Positions 43,113 to 52,381 of a DNA stretch of 64,000 nucleotides are shown here, piece by piece. Numbering within the stretch: position 1 is the stretch's first letter; every line of letters starts with the position of its first letter. The position numbers were made by a program, and so were the translations under genes. Below the pieces are notes generated by a model that was not told the DNA's origin, searched no databases, and was given only the letters and a program-made list of their open reading frames with translations. This stretch comes from Ramlibacter sp. Lineage in GTDB: Bacteria > Pseudomonadota > Gammaproteobacteria > Burkholderiales > Burkholderiaceae_C. Where the stretch lies: the NCBI GenBank assembly GCA_019635435.1, contig JAHBZM010000001.1:2604001-2668000 (forward strand), written 5' to 3'.

Positions 43113-44813
43113 ATGAGTTTGAAGAACAGGCTTTGGCCTGCGGCCGCGCTGTGCGCGGGCGCTTTGCTGGCGGCATGCGGCGGGTCCGATGGGCCGGAGT
43201 TCAGAACCACGGTTTATGGCAAGGTGCAGGGCACCAACGATGCCTTGGGCAGTGGCACGTATTCGTGGAAAGGCCTGCCATTTGCCAAGCCCCCCATCGG
43301 TGCCCTGCGGTGGAAGGCCCCGGTGGCGCCCGACAACTGGAGCGGCACGCGCACGGCACAGGCCTTTGGCCAGGCGTGCCTCCAGAACGGCCGCATCTAC
43401 GGGCCAGGCGCCCACAACACCTATGACGCAAGCATCGCGGCCACGCTCAACACGCCGGTGGGCAGCGAGGATTGCCTGACCCTCAATATCTGGCGGCCCG
43501 CGGGCGACGCCAAGGACCTTCCGGTGATCGTGTTTGTCTATGGCGGCAGCAACATCTCCGGCTACACCGCTGATCCGGTTTACGACGGTGCCGCGCTGGC
43601 CAAGGCAACCAATGCCGTGGTAGTCACGACCAATTACCGTCTCGGCGTGCTGGGCTTCATGAACCTGCCGCAGCTCAAAACCGGTGGTGGCCCGGAGGAC
43701 TCGGGCAACTTTGCGCTGCTGGACATCCTTCAGGCGCTCGGGTTCGTCAGGGACAATATTGCCAGCTTTGGCGGCAACCCGGGCAATGTGACGCTCATGG
43801 GGCAATCGGCGGGCGCCATCAATACCTGGGCACTTCTGGCGAGCCCTCTTGGCGCGGGCCTGTTTCACAAGGTGATTCCTCTGAGCGGTGGCATTTCCCT
43901 CGCGTCGAACCTTCCCGCCGGTACCTTGCCCACATTGAATCCGGCGGCGGCCTACCTGGCGCAAGGCAATGCCCTGCTGGTCCGGCTGGCGATCGCCGAT
44001 GGCAAGGCCACCGACACGGCATCGGCGCAGGCTTGGGTGGCGGGCCAGTCCCCGACGCAGATCGCCGACTACCTGCGCAGCAAGGACGCGCAGACGATAC
44101 TGACAACCGTGCTCGCCGCGGGTCTGACAGGCTCTGGCCCCATCCCGGATGGCACGGTGCTGCCCGCCGATCCCATCGGCGCCATTGCCGCGGGCAACTA
44201 CAACAAGGTCCCTGTCCTCGCGGGCAATACAGCCGAGGAGGGCAAACTGTTTGCGCCGTTCCTGACGCTGTTTGGCGGGCCGCCCGGCTTCAAGGTGAGC
44301 GACGCCACACGCTTTGCCATGATGGCGGACTTCAACCCCAATGCGCCTGCCACGCTGACCGAGGCGGACGTCCTGGATCCCGCCTATGTGCCGTCGCAGG
44401 CGCCAGTCACAGGCTGGAACGCGAAGACTGCTCTGCTCGGCGCGGCGTTCACGACGCCCAGCCGCAACAACGTGCTGAACACGCTCAAAACCCGCCAGCA
44501 GAATGTCTGGTACTACCAGTTTGACTGGGCGCAGGAACCCGCGCCCTGGAACACGCTGTATGGCGCCGCCCATGCTTTCGACCTGCCCTTCATCTTCGGC
44601 AATTTCGGACCCTCGGTGTTCTCGAATGCCACCAACAGCGAGGCCAACAAGGGCGGGCGCCTTGCCCTGTCGGCCGCCATGATGGCAAGCATCGGTGCCT
44701 TTGCGCGCACGGGTGATCCCAACCATGCGGCCTTGGGTGTCAGCTGGGCGCCCTGGCCTGCGAGCCTGTCGTTTGATGCCAGCCTGGCCCAGGCCCGTAT
44801 CACCGCTAGATAA
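43113..44813 (+). CDS. Type-B carboxylesterase lipoprotein
   Basis: The 566-aa product has a lipoprotein signal with lipobox LAAC and then a type-B carboxylesterase fold: GLPFAKPPIGALRW, SEDCLTLNIW, VFVYGGSN and nucleophile Ser in LMGQSAGAIN, with NTAEEGKLF and YGAAHAFDLPFIFG later. ATG 43113 was chosen because AGGAGAC lies just upstream; the longer frame extends into the promoter region of the divergent AraC gene. It is paralogous with 40145-41890, so this island holds two related esterases, one anchored and one soluble. Confidence 0.9.
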   Translation: MSLKNRLWPAAALCAGALLAACGGSDGPEFRTTVYGKVQGTNDALGSGTYSWKGLPFAKPPIGALRWKAPVAPDNWSGTRTAQAFGQACLQNGRIYGPGAHNTYDASIAATLNTPVGSEDCLTLNIWRPAGDAKDLPVIVFVYGGSNISGYTADPVYDGAALAKATNAVVVTTNYRLGVLGFMNLPQLKTGGGPEDSGNFALLDILQALGFVRDNIASFGGNPGNVTLMGQSAGAINTWALLASPLGAGLFHKVIPLSGGISLASNLPAGTLPTLNPAAAYLAQGNALLVRLAIADGKATDTASAQAWVAGQSPTQIADYLRSKDAQTILTTVLAAGLTGSGPIPDGTVLPADPIGAIAAGNYNKVPVLAGNTAEEGKLFAPFLTLFGGPPGFKVSDATRFAMMADFNPNAPATLTEADVLDPAYVPSQAPVTGWNAKTALLGAAFTTPSRNNVLNTLKTRQQNVWYYQFDWAQEPAPWNTLYGAAHAFDLPFIFGNFGPSVFSNATNSEANKGGRLALSAAMMASIGAFARTGDPNHAALGVSWAPWPASLSFDASLAQARITAR

Positions 44814-44926
44814 GTCAGCCGGGTCCGATCTGTCGGCGCGACGACATGTGTTGCCCACCTGTCGCCGCCCGGGCAGACTCGCGCTCGTCCTTCAAGCAAG
44901 CCCCGAATGAAGTGATGGAGACAAGC

Positions 44927-46075
44927 ATGAAAAGATATCTGGAACGTTGGGTCTGGCTGCTGCTGGCCATGACGCTCGGAGCGCACGGCGCCACGGCCAC
45001 GGAAGCCGGCGTGGCCGATCGCGAGATCGTGGTGGGGCAATCCCTGGCCCTCACCGGCCCCCTGGCCGAACTGGCGCCCGACATCGTCAACGGCACGCAG
45101 GCCTACTTTGACGGCGTGAACGCCAAAGGGGGCATCCACGGCCGGCGGGTGCGGATGGTGACGCGCGATGACGGCTATGTGGCGGCCAACACGGTCAAGG
45201 TGGTTGGCCAGATGATCGACGAAGACAAGGTCTTCGCGCTCATGAACATGACGGGCACATCCAATGTGGCGGCGGTGCTGCCGCTGCTTGAAAAAGAGAA
45301 GCCAGCGGTGCCCTTGATCGCGCCGTTCACGGGCGCCACGCTGATCCGGGAACCCGTGATCAACCATGTCTTCAACATCCGCGCCAGCTACGCGGACGAA
45401 ACCGAGAAGCTGGTCCAGCACCTCACCACGATTGGCGTGGGGCGCATCTCGGTTCTGTGGATCAACAACGGCTTTGGCAAGGACGGGCTTGACGGCGTTC
45501 ACAAGGCCATGGCCAAACGCGGGCTCAAGGTGTATTCCAGCGCCCCGATCGAGCCGGACGCCTCCGACACCGACAAGGCCGTGGCGGCCCTGCATGACAC
45601 GCGGCCCGAGGTGATCATCATGATCACCACCGGGCGCGCAACGGTGGACTTCATCAAGGCCTACAACAAGGTCCGCAAGGGCATGCGCTTTTACACGCTG
45701 TCGGTGATGGGAACCCAGGCCACCCTGCGCGCGCTCGGAGCCGACGGGGTAGGGGTCGTGGTGACCTCCGTGGTGCCTTTTCCGTGGAGCTACGGCAATC
45801 CGGCCGCGCGCGAATACCGTGCCGCCATGCAGAAGTCCGGCTTCCACAACATTTCGTTCCTGGGGTTCGAGGCCTACCTCAATGCCCGGGTATTCGCCGA
45901 GGGCTTGAGGCGCGCCGGCCGGGAACTCACCCGCACGCGCTTCATCGCGGCACTGGAGGACATGAAGCGCGTGGACCTGGGCGGGTTCGAAGTCGGTTTC
46001 GGCAAGGACGCCCGCCAGGGTTCGCGGCATGTCGAACTCGTCATCATCGGCGCGGGACAGAAATTCACGCGTTAG
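44927..46075 (+). CDS. Branched-chain-type (Liv) ABC substrate-binding protein, orphan
   Basis: The 382-aa protein has a signal peptide (VWLLLAMTLGAHGATA) and the Peripla_BP_6 fold: REIVVGQSLALTGPLAELAP, YFDGVNAKGGIHGRRV, IAPFTGATLIREP, VLWINNGFGKDG. ATG 44927 lies behind GGAGACAAGC. It belongs to the type-I periplasmic binding proteins of hydrophobic amino acids, amides or aromatic acids. The permease and ATPase genes begin 3.3 kb downstream with their own binding protein, so this one could be an alternative ligand supplier for them. Confidence 0.85.
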   Translation: MKRYLERWVWLLLAMTLGAHGATATEAGVADREIVVGQSLALTGPLAELAPDIVNGTQAYFDGVNAKGGIHGRRVRMVTRDDGYVAANTVKVVGQMIDEDKVFALMNMTGTSNVAAVLPLLEKEKPAVPLIAPFTGATLIREPVINHVFNIRASYADETEKLVQHLTTIGVGRISVLWINNGFGKDGLDGVHKAMAKRGLKVYSSAPIEPDASDTDKAVAALHDTRPEVIIMITTGRATVDFIKAYNKVRKGMRFYTLSVMGTQATLRALGADGVGVVVTSVVPFPWSYGNPAAREYRAAMQKSGFHNISFLGFEAYLNARVFAEGLRRAGRELTRTRFIAALEDMKRVDLGGFEVGFGKDARQGSRHVELVIIGAGQKFTR

Positions 46076-46176
46076 CCAGAGGGGGCGCTGTCGCATGGGC
46101 GAAACCCTGCTTTCCAAACCACGCCGCCACAGACTAGGATAAGGACCCGAAACACATGCCTCAAGGAGTAGTACCC

Positions 46177-47808
46177 ATGCTGGGTTTGATGCAAAGCCAA
46201 CCGCTGCTGATTTCTTCTTTGATCGATTTCGCCGAACGCCACCATGGCGATGCCGAGATCGTGTCCCGCCGCGTGGAGGGCGATCTGCATCGCTATACCT
46301 ACCGGGACGTGGCCGCCCGGTCGCGCCAGGTCGCCAATGCGCTTGATGGGTTGAAGCTCGGGTTCAGCGACCGCGTGGCCACGCTGGCCTGGAACGGCTA
46401 CCGGCACCTGGAGCTTTACTTTGGCGTGAGCGGCTCGGGACGGGTGCTGCACACCGTCAATCCGCGGCTGCACCCCGACCAGATCGCCTGGATCGCCAAC
46501 CACGCGGAAGACCAGGTCATGTGCTTTGACCTCACGTTTCTGCCGATCATCCAGGCCGTGCACGGCAAATGCACCACCATCAAGCACTGGATCGCGATGT
46601 GCGATGCCGACAAGCTGCCAGCCGACAGCGGCGTTCCCAACCTGATGAGCTACGAGACCTGGATGGGTTCCCAGCCGGTCACCTATGCCTGGCCGGTGTT
46701 TGACGAGAATTCGGCCTCGAGCATGTGCTACACCAGCGGCACCACGGGCAACCCCAAGGCGGCCCTGTACAGCCACCGCTCCACCATCCTGCACGCCTAC
46801 GCGGCGGCCCTGCCGGACGTGATGTGCCTCAGTGCCCGCGACGCGGTGCTGCCCGTGGTGCCCATGTTCCACGTCAACGCCTGGGGCATTCCCTATTCGG
46901 CCGCGCTGACCGGCGCCAAGCTGGTGTTTCCCGGCCCGGCACTCGATGGCAAGTCGGTGTACGAACTCATCGAGGCCGAGAAGGTCAGCTATGCGGCCGG
47001 CGTGCCCACGGTCTGGCAGATGCTGCTGGGCCACATGAAGCCTGCGAACCTGCGCTTTTCCACGCTCAAGCGCACGGTCATCGGCGGCTCGGCCTGCCCG
47101 CCGGCCATGATCACCGCCTTCAATGACGACTATGGGGTGGAAGTGCTGCACGCCTGGGGCATGACCGAGATGAGCCCGCTGGGCACGCTGTGCACGCTCA
47201 AGAACAAGCACCTTGAAATGTCGGCCGAGGAAAAAATGAAGGTCCGGCTCAAGCAGGGACGGGCCATCTACGGGGTCGACATGAAGATCGTCGGCGACGA
47301 CGGCCAGGAACTGCCATGGGATGGCAAGGCCTTTGGTGACCTGTACGTCAAGGGGCCGTGGATCGTGCGCGAATATTTCAAGGGCGAGGGCGGCGACCCG
47401 CTGGTGGACGGCTGGTTCCCCACGGGCGACGTCGCCACCATTGACCCTGACGGCTACATGCAGATTACCGACCGCAGCAAGGACGTGATCAAGTCCGGTG
47501 GCGAGTGGATCAGCTCCATCGACATCGAGAACATCGCCGTGGCGCACCCGGCCGTGGCCATGGCCGCCTGCATTGGCGTGCCCCACCCCAAGTGGGACGA
47601 GCGCCCCATCGTGGCCATCGTCAAGAGGCCCGGCATGGAAGTGACGCGCGAGGAACTGCTCGCCTTCTACCAGGGCAAGACCGTGGCCAAGTGGCAGTTG
47701 CCCGACGACATCGTGTTCGTGGACGCCATCCCGCTGGGCGCGACCGGCAAGATCCTCAAGACCCGGCTGCGGGAAATACTGAAGGATTACAAGCTGCCTG
47801 CCGCATGA
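46177..47808 (+). CDS. Long/medium-chain acyl-CoA ligase (AMP-forming)
   Basis: The 543-aa enzyme activates a fatty or aromatic acid to its CoA ester using ATP. The P-loop-like motif YTSGTTGNPKAALYSH, the WGMTEMSPLG motif, GDVATIDPDGYMQITDRSKD and the final Lys of the GATGKILK motif are present. ATG 46177 was preferred because AAGGAG lies eight bases upstream and MLGLMQ is a common start in this family; an ATG at 46156 would add seven residues. It sits between the orphan binding protein and the Liv operon, pointing to an imported carboxylic acid as substrate. Confidence 0.9.
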   Translation: MLGLMQSQPLLISSLIDFAERHHGDAEIVSRRVEGDLHRYTYRDVAARSRQVANALDGLKLGFSDRVATLAWNGYRHLELYFGVSGSGRVLHTVNPRLHPDQIAWIANHAEDQVMCFDLTFLPIIQAVHGKCTTIKHWIAMCDADKLPADSGVPNLMSYETWMGSQPVTYAWPVFDENSASSMCYTSGTTGNPKAALYSHRSTILHAYAAALPDVMCLSARDAVLPVVPMFHVNAWGIPYSAALTGAKLVFPGPALDGKSVYELIEAEKVSYAAGVPTVWQMLLGHMKPANLRFSTLKRTVIGGSACPPAMITAFNDDYGVEVLHAWGMTEMSPLGTLCTLKNKHLEMSAEEKMKVRLKQGRAIYGVDMKIVGDDGQELPWDGKAFGDLYVKGPWIVREYFKGEGGDPLVDGWFPTGDVATIDPDGYMQITDRSKDVIKSGGEWISSIDIENIAVAHPAVAMAACIGVPHPKWDERPIVAIVKRPGMEVTREELLAFYQGKTVAKWQLPDDIVFVDAIPLGATGKILKTRLREILKDYKLPAA

Positions 47809-47815
47809 CAGGTTC

Positions 47816-47929
47816 ATGACCCTTGTGCCGTTGTGGTGCACGCCGATCCCCATTTGCCCGCAGTGCGGAACGCAGGTGGGCGGCGAGTGTCCACACTGTC
47901 ACCTGGGCGATAGAAAAGCCCCTGCTTAG
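47816..47929 (+). CDS. Possible 37-aa double-CxxC (zinc-ribbon-like) micro-protein
   Basis: An ATG frame directly after the ligase stop encodes 37 residues with ICPQCGTQVGGECPHCHLG, that is, two CPxC knuckles eight residues apart. It ends within a 6-bp hairpin (47918-47933). There is no convincing ribosome site (GGTTC precedes). Chance in GC-rich sequence cannot be excluded. Confidence 0.25.
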   Translation: MTLVPLWCTPIPICPQCGTQVGGECPHCHLGDRKAPA

Positions 47930-47933
47930 GGGC
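47918..47933. other. Short hairpin before the livK-like gene
   Basis: GCCCCT (47918-47923), GCTT loop and AGGGGC (47928-47933) pair perfectly. Rightward there is no T run; leftward four Ts follow. It may be a weak transcript-end or processing signal between the ligase and the Liv operon. Confidence 0.35.
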
Positions 47934-48002
47934 AATCCCTGAGCGCTGCACTGCACAAAAACTTGTACTCTGCGCGCTGTCAGTCAACCAAGGAGACACC
48001 CA

Positions 48003-49238
48003 ATGAAATTTGCCCTCAAAACCGTCGTCGCGTCCGCCATCATGGTGGCCGCAGGCGTGTCTTATGCCCAGAAGGGCGAGACCGTCAAGATCGCCTTCAT
48101 GGACCCGCTGTCGGGCCCGTTCGCCAATGTGGGCCAGAACCAGCTCAAGAGCTGGCAGTTTGTGGCTGACCATTTCTCGGGCGCCAAGAACCCCGCGGGC
48201 GTGAAGTTCGAAGTCGTCGGCTTTGACAACAAGGGCTCTCCCCAGGAAAGCCTGAACACGCTGAAGGCCGCCATTGACCAGGGCTTTCGCTATGTGACCC
48301 AGGGCAACGGCTCGGGCGCCGCCGCGGCCATTCTTGATGCGGTGGAAAAGCACAACTCGCGCAACCCCGGCAAGGAAGTGGTTTATCTGAACTACGCCGC
48401 CGTGGACCCGGCGCTGACCAACGAGAAGTGCGACTACTGGCACTTCCGCCTGGACGCCGACACCACCATGAAGATGGAAGCGCTGACCTCCTTCATGAAG
48501 GACCAGCCCAAGGTCAAGAAGGTCTACATCATTGGCCAGAACTACTCGCACGGCCACCAGGTTGCCAAGTACTTCAAGGAAGGCATCGCACGCAAGCGCC
48601 CCGACGTGCAGATCGTTGGTGAAGACCTGCACCCCATTGGCCAGGTCAAGGACTTCTCGCCCTACGTGGCCAAGATCAAACAGTCGGGCGCCGATGCCAT
48701 CGTGACCGGCAACTGGGGCCAGGATCTGACGCTGCTGGTGAAGGCCCTGGGCGACGCCGGCCTCAAGATTCCGATGTACACCTACTACGCCGGTGTGACC
48801 GGTACGCCCACGGCCCTGGCCGCCGCCGGCGCCGACGAGGTCTACGTGATCGCCTACGGCCACGCCAACCATGGGGGCGAGCTGGGCCAGATGGGCGCCG
48901 AGTTCAAGAAGAAGTTCAACGACGACTACTACACCTTCGCCACCTACAACGGCATCAACCTGCTGGGCGCCGCCATGGCCAAGGCCCACTCGACCAACCC
49001 GGTCGCCGTGGCCAAGGCCATGGAAGGCCTGACGGTCAAGAGCTTTGCCGGCGACGTGACCATGCGCGCCTCCGACCACCAGCTGCAGCAGTCCATGTTC
49101 GTGACCAAGTGGCAGAAAGCCGACAAGAAGTACCCCTACAGCGTGGAAAACACGGGCTACACCTTCGCCCCCATCAAGCAGATGGAGCCCTATGTGGCCA
49201 GCACGCCGACCAGCTGCCAGATGAAGCGTCCGGGCTGA
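48003..49238 (+). CDS. Branched-chain-type ABC substrate-binding protein (LivK-like)
   Basis: The 411-aa protein has a signal peptide (KTVVASAIMVAAGVSYAQ) and the Peripla_BP_6 fold: VKIAFMDPLSGPFANVG, FDNKGSPQESLNTLKAAIDQ, YVTQGNGSGAAAAILDAV and GQNYSHGHQVAKYF. It lies at the head of the transporter genes at 49347-53076, behind an AAGGAGA site, and is separated from livH by a strong terminator, a common way to make more binding protein than permease. Ligand not known; the neighbouring acyl-CoA and beta-oxidation genes suggest an organic acid rather than an amino acid. Confidence 0.9.
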   Translation: MKFALKTVVASAIMVAAGVSYAQKGETVKIAFMDPLSGPFANVGQNQLKSWQFVADHFSGAKNPAGVKFEVVGFDNKGSPQESLNTLKAAIDQGFRYVTQGNGSGAAAAILDAVEKHNSRNPGKEVVYLNYAAVDPALTNEKCDYWHFRLDADTTMKMEALTSFMKDQPKVKKVYIIGQNYSHGHQVAKYFKEGIARKRPDVQIVGEDLHPIGQVKDFSPYVAKIKQSGADAIVTGNWGQDLTLLVKALGDAGLKIPMYTYYAGVTGTPTALAAAGADEVYVIAYGHANHGGELGQMGAEFKKKFNDDYYTFATYNGINLLGAAMAKAHSTNPVAVAKAMEGLTVKSFAGDVTMRASDHQLQQSMFVTKWQKADKKYPYSVENTGYTFAPIKQMEPYVASTPTSCQMKRPG

Positions 49239-49268
49239 GCCGGCCGGATTTCCTGACGCCGGAGGACA

Positions 49269-49301
49269 GGCCGGGATAGCGCTCGCCATCCCGGCCTTTT
49301 T
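49269..49301 (+). terminator. Terminator/attenuator after the livK-like gene
   Basis: GGCCGGGAT (49269-49277) pairs with ATCCCGGCC (49288-49296) around a 10-nt loop, followed by five Ts. It lies between the binding-protein and permease genes and should reduce read-through into livH. Confidence 0.85.
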
Positions 49302-49346
49302 GTTGCCGCCCCGGCCCGGCACTGCCACCAACCACGCGGGTACAGC

Positions 49347-50294
49347 ATGGAGTTTTTCACCATTTCGTTATTGAACGGTCTCAGCTACGGGCTGCTGCTG
49401 TTCATGCTGAGTTCGGGCCTCACGCTGATTTTCAGCATGATGGGCGTGCTCAACTTCGCGCATGCAAGCTTCTACATGCTTGGCGCCTACTTTGCCTACA
49501 GCACCACCGAACTGGTCGGCTACTGGCCGGCCCTGTTTGTCGCGCCGCTGCTGGTCGGGGTGCTGGGCGCGGCTTTCGAAAAATACTGCCTGCGCCGGGT
49601 GCACAAGTTCGGGCATGTGCCCGAACTGCTGATCACCTTCGGCCTGAGTTTCATCGTGCTCGAAATGGTCCAGTTGATCTGGGGCACCAGTTCGGTCGAC
49701 TACCGCGTGCCGGCCCTGCTGGATGGCCCGCTGTTCACGATCTACGGCACGCAGTTCCCGATCTACCGCGGCTTCATGATGCTGGTGGCGCTGCTGATGC
49801 TGCTGGCCATCTGGCTGCTGCTCACGCGAACCCGCATTGGCCTGGTCATCCAGGCCGCGCTGACCCACCCCGAGGCGGTGGAATCGCTGGGGCACAACGT
49901 GCCGCGCGTGTTCATGCTGGTGTTTGGCGGCGGCGCCGCGCTGGCGGGGCTGGCCGGGGTCATTGGCGGCAACGCCTTTGTCACCGAGCCCGGCATGGCC
50001 GCCACGGTCGGTTCCGTCATCTTTGTGGTGGTGGTGGTCGGCGGCATGGGCTCGCTGTCGGGCGCCTTCGTGGCGTCGGTGCTGATCGGCGTGATCCAGA
50101 CCTTTGCGGTGGGCATCGACGCCTCCCTGCTGGGGGCCGCCAAGACCGTGGGGGTCACGGTCACGCCGCAGACATTTGGCTATGCGCTGTGGAAGCTCAA
50201 GATCAGCCAGATCGCGCCCATCCTGCCCTATATGTTCCTGGTGCTGATCCTGATATTCAGGCCCAAGGGCCTGCTCGGCACGCGCGAGGGTTGA
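49347..50294 (+). CDS. livH: Branched-chain-type ABC permease LivH
   Basis: The 315-aa inner-membrane protein has about eight hydrophobic segments and the LivH motifs LNGLSYGLLLFMLSSGLTLI, GVLNFAHASFYMLGAYF and VVVGGMGSLSGAFVASVLIG. It forms half of the membrane channel. It is two nucleotides from the livM start, so the two are translated together, and it follows the livK terminator by 45 nt. Confidence 0.9.
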   Translation: MEFFTISLLNGLSYGLLLFMLSSGLTLIFSMMGVLNFAHASFYMLGAYFAYSTTELVGYWPALFVAPLLVGVLGAAFEKYCLRRVHKFGHVPELLITFGLSFIVLEMVQLIWGTSSVDYRVPALLDGPLFTIYGTQFPIYRGFMMLVALLMLLAIWLLLTRTRIGLVIQAALTHPEAVESLGHNVPRVFMLVFGGGAALAGLAGVIGGNAFVTEPGMAATVGSVIFVVVVVGGMGSLSGAFVASVLIGVIQTFAVGIDASLLGAAKTVGVTVTPQTFGYALWKLKISQIAPILPYMFLVLILIFRPKGLLGTREG

Positions 50295-50296
50295 TC

Positions 50297-51607
50297 ATGC
50301 AGAAGAACTACTACCAATTCAAACCATTCAATGTGGGCCGCTGGATCGTCTGGAGCCTGTTCGCGGCGCTGCTGCTGGTGGCGCCCATGGTCTTCACGAG
50401 CAGCCTGTCGCACACCATGCTCAGCCAGATGGGCATCGCGATCATTGTCTGCCTGTCCTACAACATGTTGCTGGGGCAGGGCGGCATGCTCAGCTTTGGC
50501 CATGCGGTGTACTCTGGGCTCGGGTCGTTCCTGGCCATCCACACGCTCAACCTGGTGAGCAAGGGCGCCTTGCCCTTGCCGGTGACCCTGGTTCCCATTG
50601 CCGGGGGCCTCTCGGCCGCGTTTTTTGCGGTCATCCTGGGCTGGGTCACCACCAAGAAGGCCGCCACGCCATTTGCCATGATCACGCTGGGCATCGGCGA
50701 GCTGGTCTGGGCCATGGCGCTGATGTTCCCCGAATTCTTTGGCGGCGAGGGCGGCATTTCGGGCAACCGCGTCACCGGGGCCAATGCAGGGGGCATTGCC
50801 CACGCACTGGGGATCACCTTCGGGCCGCAGATCCAGCTGTACTACCTCATTGCCATCTACACCTTCATCTGCACCGGGCTGATGTTTGCGTTCACGCGCA
50901 CCCCGCTGGGCCGCATGCTGAACGCGGTGCGTGACAACCCCGAACGCGTGGAGTTCGTGGGCTACGACACCCAGAAGGTGCGCTACTTCGCCTTTGTGAT
51001 CGCGGCGTTCTTTGCCGGCATCTCGGGCGGGCTGGCCGCGCTGAATTTCGAGATCGTGACGTCGGAGGTGGTCAGCGGTCCGCGCTCGGGCGCGTACCTG
51101 CTGTTCACCTTCCTTGGCGGCGCCACCTTCTTCTTCGGGCCGATCATTGGCGCCATCCTCATGGTGCTGGCCTTCGTGCTGCTGTCAGAGCTCACCAAGG
51201 CCTGGCTGCTGTACCTGGGCCTGACCTTCCTGTTCATGGTGATGTATGCGCCTGGTGGCGTGGCCAGCCTGATCATGATGAACCTGCGGGTGGCCTCGTT
51301 CGGCAAGCTCAAGCAGCTCTGGGTCAGCTACCTTGCGCTGGCGGTGACGGCCCTGGTCACGCTGGTGGGGGCCGCCGCGATGATCGAGATGGTCTACCAC
51401 CTGCAGCTCAACGCGGCCCTGGGGCCGGAGCTGAAATTCATGGGCGCGCACCTCAACGCCAAGGGCTTCAGCAGCTGGTTCGGCTCGGGGTTTGTGATGC
51501 TCACGGGCCTGTTCCTGTTCGAGGTCACGCGCCGCCAGTTTGTCCGTGAGTGGGGCGCCATCCAGGAATACATCGAAAAAGAAATCAAGCGCCGGGAGGC
51601 CCTCTGA
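50297..51607 (+). CDS. livM: Branched-chain-type ABC permease LivM, with C-terminal extension
   Basis: The 436-aa inner-membrane protein contains the LivM core (SYNMLLGQGGMLSFGHAVYSG, GLMFAFTRTPLGRMLNAVRD, FFAGISGGLAALNFEI, GPIIGAILMV). ATG 50297 follows the livH stop by two bases; an in-frame start within livH is ignored. After the usual last segments it has an extra part of about 100 residues with two further hydrophobic stretches and a charged end (EYIEKEIKRREAL). The extension is longer than in E. coli LivM; it may be a feature of this transporter subfamily. Confidence 0.9.
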   Translation: MQKNYYQFKPFNVGRWIVWSLFAALLLVAPMVFTSSLSHTMLSQMGIAIIVCLSYNMLLGQGGMLSFGHAVYSGLGSFLAIHTLNLVSKGALPLPVTLVPIAGGLSAAFFAVILGWVTTKKAATPFAMITLGIGELVWAMALMFPEFFGGEGGISGNRVTGANAGGIAHALGITFGPQIQLYYLIAIYTFICTGLMFAFTRTPLGRMLNAVRDNPERVEFVGYDTQKVRYFAFVIAAFFAGISGGLAALNFEIVTSEVVSGPRSGAYLLFTFLGGATFFFGPIIGAILMVLAFVLLSELTKAWLLYLGLTFLFMVMYAPGGVASLIMMNLRVASFGKLKQLWVSYLALAVTALVTLVGAAAMIEMVYHLQLNAALGPELKFMGAHLNAKGFSSWFGSGFVMLTGLFLFEVTRRQFVREWGAIQEYIEKEIKRREAL

Positions 51608-52381
51608 ATGAGCTACGCACTTGAACTGAAAGACCTGCGCAAGAGTTTCGGGCGGACCGAGATCATCCGCGGGGTCAACCTCGCCGTGAACGCGGGTGAG
51701 CGCATTGCCATCATCGGCCCCAATGGCGCGGGCAAGTCCACGCTGTTCAACCTGATCAGTGGCCGCTTCGAACCCACGAGCGGCGAAGTGCTGCTCAATG
51801 GCCAGCGCGTCAATGGCCTGCGGCCGTTCCAGATCAACCGGCTGGGGCTGTCGCGCAGCTTCCAGATCACCAACATCTTCCCCAAGCTCAGCGTCTTCGA
51901 GAACCTGCGCTGCGGGGTGCTCTGGAGCCTGGGCTACAAGTACACCTTCCTCAAATTCCTGGCCGACCTGGACGACGCCAACGACCGGGCCGAGGAACTC
52001 ATGGAAATGATCAAGCTCGACAGGAAGCGCGACGTGCTGGCCACCAACCTCACCTACGCCGAGCAGCGCGCCCTGGAGATCGGCATCACCATTGCCGGCG
52101 GGGCCAACGTGATCCTGCTGGACGAACCCACGGCGGGCATGAGCAAATCCGAGACCTCGCGCTTCATCGACCTGATCAAGGAAGTCACCGTGGGCAAGAC
52201 CCTGCTGACCGTCGAGCACGACATGGGCGTGGTGTTCGGCCTGGCCGACAAGATCGCCGTGGTGGTGTACGGCGAAGTCCTGGCCTTTGACACACCGGAC
52301 GCCGTGCGTGCCAACCAGAGCGTGCAGGAAGCCTACCTGGGCTCGCATGTGGCCGACGAACAGGCCGGGGGAGCCCACTGA
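51608..52381 (+). CDS. livG: Branched-chain-type ABC ATPase LivG
   Basis: The 257-aa ATP-binding subunit has Walker A GPNGAGKST, Q-loop region SFQITNIFP, Walker B VILLDEPTAGM and the H-loop in TVEHDMGVVFGLAD. The ABC signature is divergent, LTYAEQ in place of LSYGxQ. It starts directly after livM (0 nt between) and overlaps livF by one base. It energises import together with LivF. Confidence 0.9.
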   Translation: MSYALELKDLRKSFGRTEIIRGVNLAVNAGERIAIIGPNGAGKSTLFNLISGRFEPTSGEVLLNGQRVNGLRPFQINRLGLSRSFQITNIFPKLSVFENLRCGVLWSLGYKYTFLKFLADLDDANDRAEELMEMIKLDRKRDVLATNLTYAEQRALEIGITIAGGANVILLDEPTAGMSKSETSRFIDLIKEVTVGKTLLTVEHDMGVVFGLADKIAVVVYGEVLAFDTPDAVRANQSVQEAYLGSHVADEQAGGAH

